Shown here: positions 16,820 to 25,334 of the stretch, piece by piece
How the letters are laid out: every line of letters starts with the position of its first letter
How positions within the stretch are numbered: position 1 is the first letter of the stretch
DNA from: an uncultured Acidimicrobiales bacterium
GTDB lineage: Bacteria > Actinomycetota > Acidimicrobiia > Acidimicrobiales > SZUA-35
Direction of reading: 5' to 3'
Length of the DNA: 64,000 nt
Assembly: GCA_937925335.1 (NCBI GenBank)
Contig: CALEWY010000034.1
Span: forward strand, 17,178 to 81,177
The notes under the pieces: generated by a model
Seen by the model: only the letters and a program-made list of their open reading frames with translations
What the model was told of the DNA's origin: nothing
Database searches by the model: none
Made by a program: the position numbers and the translations under genes

Positions 16820-18232
16820 CTACGCGAGTGGTTTGGCCTTCCAGAAGTAGTTGTGGACGCCGTCGGCGGTGAGGAGTCGACGGAACGACATCTGCACTCG
16901 ATTCCCGATCTTGACCTGTGCAGGATCGGCGTCGGTGAGCTGACAACTGAATCGACCGCCACCGTCGAAGTCGATGACGACGGCGATCGTGGGCGGCGAC
17001 AACGAATATGCGAGGTGGTCGATCGTGAACGTGACCACGGTCGCCGGCACGTCGGCCATCGCCACACGTTCCATGTCATCGACAGCGCCGCCTTTGACCG
17101 AGACTCGCATCGGCGGCAGGTGTACTGCCCCGCTCGATCGATCGCGTGATCCAACGAAGGCGTACTTCCAGTCCTCGTTTCGGAACGACGGCGGTGCGGC
17201 CGGCCCGACCGGGTCTGGTCGACGCGGCGGTTCGCGATCGAGGAACCCGCGCCAGGTGAGGAACGTGTTGTAGTCGACCGTGCCAACACCTTGCTCGAGT
17301 TGGGTGGCCACAGGACGGGCCGACCGATAGTTCGCAATGGCGTCTGTCGTTCGGTAGAAGCCGACGTCGCAGCCGTCGGCGAGGTGGATCACCATGATCG
17401 TCTGGCCGGGATCTGCTTGGTCGAGGACCGACGACAGAACAAGTCCGGCATGGGCGCTTCCCGTGTTGCCGACGACACCGGTGAGGTCGTCGGCCATTGG
17501 ACGATCAGCCACGCCAGCGGCTCTTGCCGCGCCTCGCACCGCTCGCGCATGGAGGCCGGCGATGATCACCATGTCCACATCATCCGGAGCGATTCCGCTC
17601 TGCTCGAAAGCAGCCTCGGCGGCCTCGGTCACGAGTGGGAGGTAGGCGTGTTCACCGAATCGTTCTTCCCACACCCGGGAGTAGTTCCACTCGGGCAACC
17701 GCCAGCGATCCAAGAACTCCGCGGTCGAAGACGCTCCACCAACCCACTCGGCGATCACCGGACCATCGTCGTCAGATCCGATCAACCAAGCGACCGCGGC
17801 ATCGCCGAGCGACGCCTCATCGCCCGAACCCGGGCGGCCCGAACGCACATCGGCGGCGGCGATCAGTGTCGGCCTCGACGAGGCGAGTGCGGAACGCAGC
17901 GCGGCGTTGACCGAACGGGGCGAACCAACGATGTCGCCCGCGAACACGTGGCTCGGCAGATCGAGCGCAGCGTGGATGACCGTGGCGTTGGTCTTGTCGA
18001 GATAAGGCGGCGTCGCCGAGGAGAAATACACCGCGTCGGGTGTGATCGCCGATTCGGAAACCGACGCAACGAGCGACCGGCACGCCTCGACCGACATCGA
18101 AACGGGGTCTTCGTCATACCCCGCAACCGATCGCGTGCCACGCCCACCCCCGGTGCCGAGCGCCGCAGTGATCGCGCCCCGATCGAGTCGGTAGAACGGG
18201 ATGTAGGAGCCGTAGCCGATGATGCCTCGCAT
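16820..18232 (-). CDS. HMG-CoA synthase-like protein fused to a DUF35/OB-fold domain
   Basis: 470 residues. The first ~330 resemble hydroxymethylglutaryl-CoA synthase/FabH-type thiolase folds (MRGIIGYGSYIPFYRLDR, then TNATVIHAALDLP and DDVDMVIIAGLHARAVRGAAR). From about 340 a DUF35-like OB fold follows (EDWKYAFVGSRDR, then ATVVTFTIDHLAYS and IGNRVQMSFRRL). At the place of the catalytic Cys the protein reads HVFAGDIVGSP with no Cys, and the zinc cysteines usual at the start of DUF35 are also absent. It may be a structural or substrate-channelling partner of a thiolase, such as the one at 13460-14662. A -10 box TAGTTT lies 7 nt before the ATG. Confidence 0.82.
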   Translation of the reverse strand: MRGIIGYGSYIPFYRLDRGAITAALGTGGGRGTRSVAGYDEDPVSMSVEACRSLVASVSESAITPDAVYFSSATPPYLDKTNATVIHAALDLPSHVFAGDIVGSPRSVNAALRSALASSRPTLIAAADVRSGRPGSGDEASLGDAAVAWLIGSDDDGPVIAEWVGGASSTAEFLDRWRLPEWNYSRVWEERFGEHAYLPLVTEAAEAAFEQSGIAPDDVDMVIIAGLHARAVRGAARAAGVADRPMADDLTGVVGNTGSAHAGLVLSSVLDQADPGQTIMVIHLADGCDVGFYRTTDAIANYRSARPVATQLEQGVGTVDYNTFLTWRGFLDREPPRRPDPVGPAAPPSFRNEDWKYAFVGSRDRSSGAVHLPPMRVSVKGGAVDDMERVAMADVPATVVTFTIDHLAYSLSPPTIAVVIDFDGGGRFSCQLTDADPAQVKIGNRVQMSFRRLLTADGVHNYFWKAKPLA

Positions 18233-18239
18233 GGAGGCG

Positions 18240-18245
18240 AAACTA
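18240..18245 (-). promoter_or_regulatory. -10 box of the HMG-CoA synthase-like gene
   Basis: On the minus strand TAGTTT (18245-18240) precedes the ATG at 18232 by 7 nt. Confidence 0.5.
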
Positions 18246-18316
18246 GATCGTCAGCTCAAGCGGCGCTAATGGGCCGCACCAAGCCGGGATGGCGTTGCTC
18301 CGAGGGTGCCGAGGGG

Positions 18317-18961
18317 CTACTCGGTGTAGAAGGGGTTCTCGCCTGCGCTGTGATCGGTGGCGTCAACGACCTCGGTGATTTCAGGCAGCGCATCGGTCAG
18401 CATCTTCGAGATGCCATCGCGCAGCGTCATCGCGCTGGCCGCACAACCCTGACAACCGCCACCCATCGTGACGATGGCCTTTGTGCCGTCGACACCAACC
18501 AGAGCGGCAAAGCCACCGTGTGACGCGAGGGCCGGGTTGATCGCCTGGTCGAGAACCGCCTGGATCTTCTCCGGCAGCTCACCGCTGAGATCGAGGTCGA
18601 GCCCGTCGAGAGGGTTTGGCGTGTTGGGGTTTCGAATGACGAGACCACCAGCGGCCGTGTGAGCCGGAACGTCGAGCGACGCACCCTGCATACGCTCGAT
18701 CGAGTCGGCCGGGATGATCACGGTGAGTTCGCCGTGTGAACCCTGCTGGTAGACGGCATCGCCGTCTTCAGCTTCGGCGACCGGACAGAGGTCGAGGGCG
18801 TAGGTGAAGTCGGTCATGTTCGAACCGGTGATACCCACTCGAAGCGCCGTGTTCTCGGGATCGTCCTCGGTGGCTCGCACGTCGAGCACGGTTTCCAACG
18901 CAACGTCACTCACGGTCATCACAGCGGTGAGATCAGCGGACTCGGTTTCGGTGGTAGTCAC
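18317..18961 (-). CDS. Nfu-type iron-sulfur cluster carrier
   Basis: 214 residues from GTG 18961, a start supported by a -10 box TATCCT 7 nt upstream. The N-terminal ~110 residues resemble an A-type (IscA/HesB) scaffold but keep only one Cys (TYALDLCPVAEAEDG). The C-terminal NifU-like domain (EKIQAVLDQAINPALASHGG onwards) carries the CxxC cluster ligands in GGGCQGCAASAM (Cys 170 and 173). This two-domain order is that of NfuA, which delivers 4Fe-4S clusters to apo-enzymes; the degenerate A-domain is also usual there. Monocistronic and divergent from a glycosyltransferase gene. Confidence 0.88.
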   Translation of the reverse strand: MTTTETESADLTAVMTVSDVALETVLDVRATEDDPENTALRVGITGSNMTDFTYALDLCPVAEAEDGDAVYQQGSHGELTVIIPADSIERMQGASLDVPAHTAAGGLVIRNPNTPNPLDGLDLDLSGELPEKIQAVLDQAINPALASHGGFAALVGVDGTKAIVTMGGGCQGCAASAMTLRDGISKMLTDALPEITEVVDATDHSAGENPFYTE

Positions 18962-18968
18962 CCGGCCA

Positions 18969-18974
18969 AGGATA
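18969..18974 (-). promoter_or_regulatory. -10 box of the Nfu gene
   Basis: TATCCT on the minus strand (18974-18969) is 7 nt before the GTG at 18961 and decides that start. Confidence 0.5.
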
Positions 18975-19055
18975 CCGACCCGCACGGCAAGGACCATAAG
19001 CAGGGGTCCTGCTCCCGTCGCCAACTCGTCGTGCCCGGGCTGGCCCGTCTGGCCC

Positions 19056-19061
19056 TACGGT
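19056..19061 (+). promoter_or_regulatory. -10 box of the GT87-like gene
   Basis: TACGGT at 19056-19061 lies 6 nt before the GTG at 19068, favouring it over the GTG at 19062 as the leaderless start. Confidence 0.5.
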
Positions 19062-19067
19062 GTGGCC

Positions 19068-20285
19068 GTGCCGAACGCCGTTGCGCCGCTCAACGCTGCC
19101 CCGACTCGCGATCGCCGCGTTGCCCGGTTGGCGATGGTGGCCGCACTGGCGCTGCAGTTCGCTGCTCTTCTTGCACTCACGGTCGGCCCGTGGACGAACG
19201 AACCGGCCGAGCTGAGCGGCTGGGACGTCGAGCGCTTCCAAACCATCGCTGAGGAGCCCGGGCGGGCGTGGGTGGATCAGGCGGTCGAGTATCCGCCAGG
19301 CAGTGTCGTGCTCATCGAGGCGCTCGCGATCGGCGATGTCGTGTCGACCCATCGCCTCCTCGCCATCACATCGTTTCTCGTCCTCGCCGCAACCACTGCG
19401 CTGCTCTACCGAGCGGTTGGCGTGATTGGCGCCGCAGCGTTTGTCGTTCTCGGCACGCCGCTGATCCCTGGCGGTTTGGTGCGGTTCGATCTGTGGGCCG
19501 CCGGTTTGGGAGCGGCTGCGCTGATCGCTCTCTGGCAGCCAACGTCACGCAGCCGCATCGTTGGGCCGGCTGCGATCGTGATCGGCGCCGCAATCAAGAT
19601 CGTGCCGATCGTGATCCTTCCGATCGCGATCGGTCGCCGACAGTGGCGAGTCGTGGCGACGACCATCGTGTTCGGCTTCAGTGCGGTGATCGCCTGGTTC
19701 GTCTTCGTCGGCGGAACGGCCGAAGGCTTCGACGCCATCGACCAGGTCGTATCGCTCCGAGGAACCACCGGCTGGCACGTCGAGTCAATACCGGGCGCGC
19801 TCGTCGCGCTCGTGACGGGCGAGGAGGCGAGGTTGGAGCAGAACGCATATCGCATCGGCACGGTGTCGCCGCTCGTCAGCACGGTCGGGCGGCTGGTGTT
19901 CGCCGCCGTCACCCTCGTGCTCATCGCGTTGCGATTGCGCACCGGCTCCAATCGATCATGCGATGCCGCCATGGCCGTCGCCCTGATTGCGACGCTACTC
20001 ACAACCGCTCCCCTGCTCTCGCCCCAATTCCTGCTGTGGCTCACACCGTTCGCCGCGATGGTGGCCGCCGAGCAGGGCTGGCGTCATCCGATCGTTCTGG
20101 TGACCGGCGCAACAACGCTCATCACCGGCCTGACCCTCGCCATCTTCGGCCCGCCGGGGGTTGATGCCTGGCCGGCTGCGCTTCTCTTAACCGCTCGTAA
20201 TGGGTTGCTCATCGCGCTCGTTCCGCTGGGTGTTCGCCACCTCACCAGGAGCGGGGCGCACGATCAACTCGTGGCGCATAAGTAA
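19068..20285 (+). CDS. GT87-like membrane glycosyltransferase (DUF2029 family)
   Basis: 405 residues from GTG 19068, with about nine to ten membrane helices. The loop RFDLWAAGLGAAALIALWQP, the cluster AAIKIVPIVILPIAIGRR and a late SPQFLLWLTPFAAMV are typical of the GT-C/GT87 polyprenol-phosphate-sugar-dependent transferases (DUF2029), where the Asp after Arg-Phe is the likely catalytic base. It would act on the outer face of the membrane to add sugars, for example mannose, to envelope glycans or glycolipids. It overlaps the 3' end of the MptB-like gene on the other strand by 99 bp, which is uncommon. Confidence 0.82.
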   Translation: MPNAVAPLNAAPTRDRRVARLAMVAALALQFAALLALTVGPWTNEPAELSGWDVERFQTIAEEPGRAWVDQAVEYPPGSVVLIEALAIGDVVSTHRLLAITSFLVLAATTALLYRAVGVIGAAAFVVLGTPLIPGGLVRFDLWAAGLGAAALIALWQPTSRSRIVGPAAIVIGAAIKIVPIVILPIAIGRRQWRVVATTIVFGFSAVIAWFVFVGGTAEGFDAIDQVVSLRGTTGWHVESIPGALVALVTGEEARLEQNAYRIGTVSPLVSTVGRLVFAAVTLVLIALRLRTGSNRSCDAAMAVALIATLLTTAPLLSPQFLLWLTPFAAMVAAEQGWRHPIVLVTGATTLITGLTLAIFGPPGVDAWPAALLLTARNGLLIALVPLGVRHLTRSGAHDQLVAHK

Positions 20286-21689
20286 GACGTAGCCGAGTGC
20301 GAGCCCTGCACTCGCAAGCCCGAGCAGTAGCGAACGGCCATCATCGATCAGCGAGCGAGCCAGATGCGGACCCGTTGGCGGGACACCGAAACACGCGAGT
20401 GCCATCAGCGCCAGCATCACCCGATTTCGCTGCCCACCCGAGACGGCCGCAATCAAGAAAACTCCCCACAGCAAATACCACGGCTGTGTTGTCGGGTGGA
20501 TGAAGGTGGCGAGCACGAGGCACCAACCGAGGCCGAGAGGGCTGACGTATCGCCCGTCCTTCAGAACCCAAGCCACAACGGCGGCAGCGACCAATAGCGC
20601 AGCGAGCCGGACCACTTCGAGCACCACGTCGAGATCGGATCCGGTGGCGAACTGCACGATGCCCCCGACGATTCGCGTCACGCTCAAGTAGGCATCGACC
20701 GGTTCGGTGGCAAGGATCGCTTCGACCCAACCGAATCCCCAGCCGGTCACCTGGCCGGCAAGCGCGACGACACCAAGGGCGAGGCCAGCCGACATCACGA
20801 AGCGAATGGCTCGACGCTGCGAATCAGCAGCAGCAACGATCCACGGCCATGCAACAAAGACCGATCCGAGGACGGCAGGAACCTTGATCGTTCCCGCAAC
20901 GGCACAGAGTGAGATGCCGATCGTTCGTGCGACCCCGCTTGCGCCCGGCCGAGTTCCGATCGCAACACCGGCCAGCAAGAGGGCCGCCATGATGGATTCG
21001 TTGTGTGCACCCGACACCAGGTGCAACATCACGAGCGGGCTGCCAACGCTCATCACGAGGGCGTCGGCGGGATCTCGTTCGTAACGCCTCGCAAGGTCGA
21101 CGATTGCGATCCCCGAGATGATGATGCCGACGATGGCCAGACCACGAAAGACGAGCACGGTTGAGAGCGGTCCGTCGGTGATCGCCGTGATACCCGACGA
21201 CACCGCCACGAAGACGGGTCCGTAGACCACGGGGGATTCTCGGTAGAGCGGGTCGACCGCTTCGAGCGACGGGTGATCGACCAACGCACCCGGCCCGTTG
21301 ACGTAGACATCGAACCCGGCGTCGGCCAGCTCACCTTGCGCGGCATAGGCATACACGTCACGGCTACCAAGAGGTGGGCCGAGCGCAAACGGCAACGCCC
21401 AGACAGCAGCGACGACGACGACCGCGGCAATCGATGCGCCGTGGTCGACCACATGGCGACGCAGGACGAACCAGAGCCACACCAAGGCCAGCATTCCGCC
21501 GTAGAAGAGAACAAGGGCGAGCAAGAGATCGCCACGCGGTTCGACCGGGATCGCAGGAACCGTCCAGCCAACGGCGGACGCTGAACCCGGACCTCCAGCA
21601 CCGGCCAGTAGGCCGCCGGCCACGACGGTCAGCGAAGCGAGCACTCCGGCGCAGCCCACGCGCACGATTGCCGGATCAAACCGCTCCAC
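20187..21689 (-). CDS. MptB-like polyprenol-phosphate mannosyltransferase
   Basis: 500 residues, GTG start with a -10 box TACGAT 7 nt upstream. About twelve membrane helices. The first outer loop has GSRDVYAYAAQGELADAGFDVY, the acidic signature of MptB-type alpha-1,6-mannosyltransferases, followed by PLYRESPVVYGPVF, and later SGAHNESIMAALLLAGVA and TQPWYLLWG. In mycobacteria and corynebacteria MptB elongates the lipomannan core using polyprenyl-phosphate-mannose. A relative here suggests an actinobacterial lipoglycan. The C-terminal tail overlaps the convergent GT87-like gene. Confidence 0.88.
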   Translation of the reverse strand: MERFDPAIVRVGCAGVLASLTVVAGGLLAGAGGPGSASAVGWTVPAIPVEPRGDLLLALVLFYGGMLALVWLWFVLRRHVVDHGASIAAVVVVAAVWALPFALGPPLGSRDVYAYAAQGELADAGFDVYVNGPGALVDHPSLEAVDPLYRESPVVYGPVFVAVSSGITAITDGPLSTVLVFRGLAIVGIIISGIAIVDLARRYERDPADALVMSVGSPLVMLHLVSGAHNESIMAALLLAGVAIGTRPGASGVARTIGISLCAVAGTIKVPAVLGSVFVAWPWIVAAADSQRRAIRFVMSAGLALGVVALAGQVTGWGFGWVEAILATEPVDAYLSVTRIVGGIVQFATGSDLDVVLEVVRLAALLVAAAVVAWVLKDGRYVSPLGLGWCLVLATFIHPTTQPWYLLWGVFLIAAVSGGQRNRVMLALMALACFGVPPTGPHLARSLIDDGRSLLLGLASAGLALGYVLLMRHELIVRPAPGEVANTQRNERDEQPITSG

Positions 21690-21696
21690 GGCCCGA

Positions 21697-21702
21697 ATCG
21701 TA
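21697..21702 (-). promoter_or_regulatory. -10 box of the MptB-like gene
   Basis: TACGAT on the minus strand (21702-21697) precedes the GTG at 21689 by 7 nt. Confidence 0.5.
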
Positions 21703-21723
21703 GCCCCGAGGCGCGATCAACCC

Positions 21724-21777
21724 TTGACAATTCAATTCGTTCTGTTTACGTTTATTTACTCTTCTTTGCGTTATAAG
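21724..21777 (+). promoter_or_regulatory. AT-rich promoter region of the WXG100-like operon
   Basis: The stretch 21724-21780 is far richer in A+T than its surroundings. It holds a perfect TTGACA (21724-21729) with TACGTT 17 bp further on, and a good -10 TATAAG at 21772-21777. The ATG at 21815 has a GAAAG site, so unlike most genes here this one has a real 5' leader of about 30 nt. Which -10 is used cannot be told. Confidence 0.55.
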
Positions 21778-21814
21778 ACGCCAACCATCTTCACCGAACG
21801 AAAGACTGATCACC

Positions 21815-22309
21815 ATGGCACTCCTCGGAGCACAACTCGAAGACCTCGACAACCTGTCGACCCGCCTCACCGGCACCGCCGCCGACGTCGAGGTTGCGCG
21901 CTCAGCCGCCGTCAGCCTCACCACACAAGTCGTTGGCGACGTCACCTCCGCCGCCCAGCGAGCACACGCACAGATCGGAACCGAGATGGAAGCGCTCGAT
22001 CGGTCCGTCAGTGACGCAGCTCGTGAGGCTGATTCGACCCAGTGGACCGGGTCGAACGCTGACAACTTCCGGATTGCGGCTGGCGAGTTCAGGTCGGCGA
22101 TCGGTCGATCCGAGGCGTCGACCAATGAGGCGTTCGAGAGTTTCAAAGCATCCGTCGAGTCGATGTCGACCGCCCTCGACGAGTACGTCAATTCACTCTC
22201 AACATCGCTCACCGATGCCAGCGGCGCCGCCGAACAGATGTCGCGAGCGGTGACCGACCAACGGACCAACCTCGACAACGTGATGAACTCCGGCTTGCCG
22301 GTCCGTTGA
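21815..22309 (+). CDS. WXG100-like protein (candidate type VII secretion substrate)
   Basis: 164 residues, almost all amphipathic helix, no signal peptide and no Cys. The turn WTG at 77-79 (TQWTGSNADNFR) is the WxG hairpin of ESAT-6/WXG100 proteins, and the Phe after it (NFR) is also typical. It is longer than the usual ~100 residues because the helix before the turn is about twice as long. A C-terminal YxxxD/E secretion signal is not obvious. It is the first gene of a three-gene operon (3- and 5-bp gaps) and probably folds as a helical hairpin, alone or with the next product. Assignment rests on the WxG turn and helical composition. Confidence 0.72.
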   Translation: MALLGAQLEDLDNLSTRLTGTAADVEVARSAAVSLTTQVVGDVTSAAQRAHAQIGTEMEALDRSVSDAAREADSTQWTGSNADNFRIAAGEFRSAIGRSEASTNEAFESFKASVESMSTALDEYVNSLSTSLTDASGAAEQMSRAVTDQRTNLDNVMNSGLPVR

Positions 22310-22312
22310 TCG

Positions 22313-22687
22313 ATGCCGACCGCTCTCGACTTTGATCTCGCTGCAGGCGAGTTCGACGCCGCTGCCGACACGACCGGCGCGCTCCTCTCCGAAATCGGCG
22401 GCGGCGTCGAGCCTCATGTGTTGAACGGAGGCGGACTGACGCTTCTCACCAACGCAACGATCGACGCCGCAGACCGGACGGCGCGCAGCACCGCCGACCG
22501 ACTTCGCGAACTCGCCGGTGAAGCTCGTCGCCGGGCGGATCAGTGCCGTACGTATGCAGCCGACCTTCGCCAGCACGACCGCAACGTCGCTCGGTGGCGA
22601 GAGGACAGGGCAGCGCTACCTCCTGGTGAGCCTCCTCCTCGACGGCCAACCCGACCGCAATCGCCCGGCTCTTGGGCAGAGGTGTAA
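22313..22687 (+). CDS. Small helical protein, possible WXG/EspC-like partner
   Basis: 124 residues, starting 3 bp after the WXG100-like gene. Helices are predicted around 8-30 and 45-100 (ATIDAADRTARSTADRLREL, then RADQCRTYAADLRQHDRN), ending in a Pro-rich tail (PPGEPPPRRP). There is no WxG turn, but size, helical hairpin architecture and position match the small partners (EspC-like or LXG-associated) encoded next to type VII substrates. No domain can be named with certainty. It has a single Cys and no signal peptide. Function inferred only from context. Confidence 0.55.
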   Translation: MPTALDFDLAAGEFDAAADTTGALLSEIGGGVEPHVLNGGGLTLLTNATIDAADRTARSTADRLRELAGEARRRADQCRTYAADLRQHDRNVARWREDRAALPPGEPPPRRPTRPQSPGSWAEV

Positions 22688-22692
22688 CCCAC

Positions 22693-24561
22693 ATGTCTTC
22701 TTCCCTCCCGGTTGAAATCGATCCGGACGCTGTTGGAACGCTGGCTCAAACGCTTGGGCTGATCGCCCAACGAGCGGATGAGTTGGTCGTGGAGGTGACC
22801 GTCGCGACCACCCGAGCCCACCTCGCCACGACCGCACCGGCCAATCTCGCCGAGATCGACGAAGAGCTTGGACTCCTCGCCACGATCCTGACCGAACGAG
22901 CGTTGCTGGCTTCGGGCTTCCGAGTGCACCTCGGTGACGACGCGCGGGCTCGCGAGATCGAACTGTGGGAGTCGCTCGCCGATTCGGACGGTGCTCTGGT
23001 CCCGATCGCTGGCGACCACGCCGTGTCGATCCTGCTCGACTACGCCGCCGGCGGTGACACCGACGGCGATGGAGCGGTGACGGTCGAGGAGCTGCTCCGT
23101 CTGGCAAAGGATGAGGCTGCCCCCGATGTCGTTCGGTCAGCGGCCGCCATTCTTGCCGACGATCGCGACCTCCTCGTCAGGATTGCGAACCAGCACCCGC
23201 TCGAAACGGTGTGGCATGGAACCGACCTTGTCGATGTCGATGTCGCCCACCTCGCTCAATGGCTCGAAGACAATGAGACCCTCCGCTCTCAGATCGGCGA
23301 CACCGACGAGATCGATCGAGCGACCCAACTCGATGCGGTCAACCGACAGATATTCGTGCACGACCCAGACGCAGCGCGCGAGTTCTTACCGATGCTCGAC
23401 AACGCTGCCCATGACGGAGACGGCCTACCTTTGTTCGCGGTCGATGTATCGGCGGTCGAGCACTTGTTCTCGACCGCGATGATCGGTGTGGCAGACGACG
23501 ATCTCACGACACGATTTGCCGTGATCAGCCAACTACCGGAGACCGAGGACGCCACCCGAGGCCGACTCATCACACGCTTCTATGCCGAGACCGCTCAACG
23601 CCTCGACGCTCTCATCAATCCGGATGACGCTGGCGACCTGAGCGCACCCGGCCACGCTGGCTTGACCTGGCCTGCGTGGGGCGCCTCAGCCTCCAACACG
23701 GTCTCCAAGTTGATCGACGGTTCGTTCGACCTGGGGCGAGTCGACGTCCCTGGCTACTTCCCAGGAGCCGACGAAATCCGTCAAATGGGCGCCGATGCAA
23801 ACCAGGCAATCTTCACCGACGTGCTCGCCGACTACGTCCGGTTCCTCGAGACCTTTGGGGCATCGGGGGCCGATCCGTCGGACCCGGTGTTGATCACCGA
23901 GTTCCTCAATTCGTTCGGCGAGGGTGAACGCGACCTTCGCAACGGGTTCGCCCATCAGCTCAGGGTGATGCTGATCGACGACCACACAGCTCGAGACGAG
24001 CATCAACTTCGGGCGAACGTGATCATCTCGGTTCATGAACAGGCGGTTGCCGACTCTCACCTCAGCCTTGAGCGGGCGGTCGATGCCGGGTTGGGAGCAT
24101 TCCCAATGACGCAGAATCAGTTGCTGAACGAGATCTTCAACGGGCCAGCCGAGGCCGTCGCCGAGGAGATCTTCACCGGGATCGGCACCTACGACATCCC
24201 ACTCGCCAACGGCGAGGAGTGGTCGATCCCACTCGACGAGCCAACACCGCCGAACACTCACCCCGGCAACCTTGCACTCGATCTCGACTTCACCGACGAA
24301 GACAATCCCGATGCACTCCGCATCGAAGACGTCGATCTCGGACCCGACGTGGATACCAGCGCACTCCCACCCCTGACGGGCACGGCGGAAACGTTCGGGG
24401 TGAGCATCGATGTCGACGACTGGAACACAGACCACACCTCGATCGACGGCCGATGGCAGGACTTCCCTGCTCGGATGCCGGTCATTGTCAATCTGATGCA
24501 ACAGCAGCATTCGAACCAAGACGTCTTCGACGCAACACAACTCATCCTCGACTCGCCGTAA
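22693..24561 (+). CDS. Unknown 622-residue acidic protein with an EF-hand
   Basis: 622 residues from ATG 22693, 5 bp after the small helical gene. The N-terminal ~95 residues are helical and could mimic a WXG/LXG targeting domain. A canonical EF-hand calcium loop lies at 122-133 (DTDGDGAVTVEE). Further on are a Trp-rich segment (GLTWPAWGASAS), then DVLADYVRFLETF and ANVIISVHEQAVADSHL, and an Asp-rich C-terminus. I cannot name the family. No toxin motif, signal peptide or membrane helix is visible. Being the third gene of the WXG100-like operon, it may be the cargo or effector exported with the first two products; that is inference. Confidence 0.7.
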   Translation: MSSSLPVEIDPDAVGTLAQTLGLIAQRADELVVEVTVATTRAHLATTAPANLAEIDEELGLLATILTERALLASGFRVHLGDDARAREIELWESLADSDGALVPIAGDHAVSILLDYAAGGDTDGDGAVTVEELLRLAKDEAAPDVVRSAAAILADDRDLLVRIANQHPLETVWHGTDLVDVDVAHLAQWLEDNETLRSQIGDTDEIDRATQLDAVNRQIFVHDPDAAREFLPMLDNAAHDGDGLPLFAVDVSAVEHLFSTAMIGVADDDLTTRFAVISQLPETEDATRGRLITRFYAETAQRLDALINPDDAGDLSAPGHAGLTWPAWGASASNTVSKLIDGSFDLGRVDVPGYFPGADEIRQMGADANQAIFTDVLADYVRFLETFGASGADPSDPVLITEFLNSFGEGERDLRNGFAHQLRVMLIDDHTARDEHQLRANVIISVHEQAVADSHLSLERAVDAGLGAFPMTQNQLLNEIFNGPAEAVAEEIFTGIGTYDIPLANGEEWSIPLDEPTPPNTHPGNLALDLDFTDEDNPDALRIEDVDLGPDVDTSALPPLTGTAETFGVSIDVDDWNTDHTSIDGRWQDFPARMPVIVNLMQQQHSNQDVFDATQLILDSP

Positions 24562-24564
24562 CGT
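24559..24564 (+). promoter_or_regulatory. -10 box of the TauE/SafE gene
   Basis: TAACGT at 24559-24564 overlaps the stop codon of the EF-hand gene and lies 8 nt before the ATG at 24573, so the permease gene may have its own promoter despite the 11-bp gap. Confidence 0.45.
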
Positions 24565-24572
24565 GTCCGCCG

Positions 24573-25331
24573 ATGGACGCGTCAACCGCAATCGCACTGG
24601 TCATCCTTGCGCTTGTCGTTGGAATCTATGGATCGATCATCGGTGCCGGCGGCGGCTTTCTCATCGTCGCGGGCCTCACGCTGTTCTTTGATCTCAACGG
24701 TGCAACGGCGGCCGGGACCAGCGTCATCACGACCCTGTTCATTCAGCTCACCGGTGCTTACAACTACGACAAACAGGGCTTGGTCGATCGACCGTCGGTC
24801 CGATGGTTCGTGGTCGGCTCGGTCCCGATCGCCTTCTTGTCCGGCGCCTTCGCGTCGAGTCGGATCCCGGCACGATCGTTTGATCTCATCGTGGGTGTCC
24901 TGCTTCTCACACTTGCGGCGTTCGTCATTACCATTCGACCGCCGAGCCATCCCGACGATGAGCGCCTGCCACCAAAGCCTGGCCCGCTCGCCGCCGCCGG
25001 TTCGCTCATTGGGTTCTTGTCCGGCGGCCTCGGTGTTGGCGCGGGACTCGTCACCGTGCCGGTCCTTCGATGGGTGCAGCAGCTTTCGGCTCATCGAGCG
25101 GCAGCGACGACAACAGCCATCGGTGCCATCTCCGGAGTCGCTGCAGCCCTCGGCCACACGATTGTCGACAACCCCGAATGGAGCCACATCCCGTTCCTCG
25201 TCGTCGGAGCCGTGATCGGTGCGCGAATCGGCTCGTCGAACGCTGACCGGCTGTCTGGCCCAACCGTGATCGCCCTCTTGGCCGCCGGCCTGATCGTTGC
25301 CGGCATCCCACTCGTCGCACGCTCGGTCTAA
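24573..25331 (+). CDS. TauE/SafE family permease (sulfite exporter-like)
   Basis: 252 residues from ATG 24573, with about eight membrane helices. The two repeats of the family are visible: GSIIGAGGGFLIVAGLTLFF near the N-terminus and GFLSGGLGVGAGLVTVPVL in the second half, each with the Gly-rich turn. TauE/SafE proteins move sulfite, sulfonates or other anions across the membrane; the substrate cannot be inferred. It follows the EF-hand gene by 11 bp but has its own -10 candidate, and a strong hairpin ends the unit. Confidence 0.9.
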   Translation: MDASTAIALVILALVVGIYGSIIGAGGGFLIVAGLTLFFDLNGATAAGTSVITTLFIQLTGAYNYDKQGLVDRPSVRWFVVGSVPIAFLSGAFASSRIPARSFDLIVGVLLLTLAAFVITIRPPSHPDDERLPPKPGPLAAAGSLIGFLSGGLGVGAGLVTVPVLRWVQQLSAHRAAATTTAIGAISGVAAALGHTIVDNPEWSHIPFLVVGAVIGARIGSSNADRLSGPTVIALLAAGLIVAGIPLVARSV

Positions 25332-25334
25332 GGA

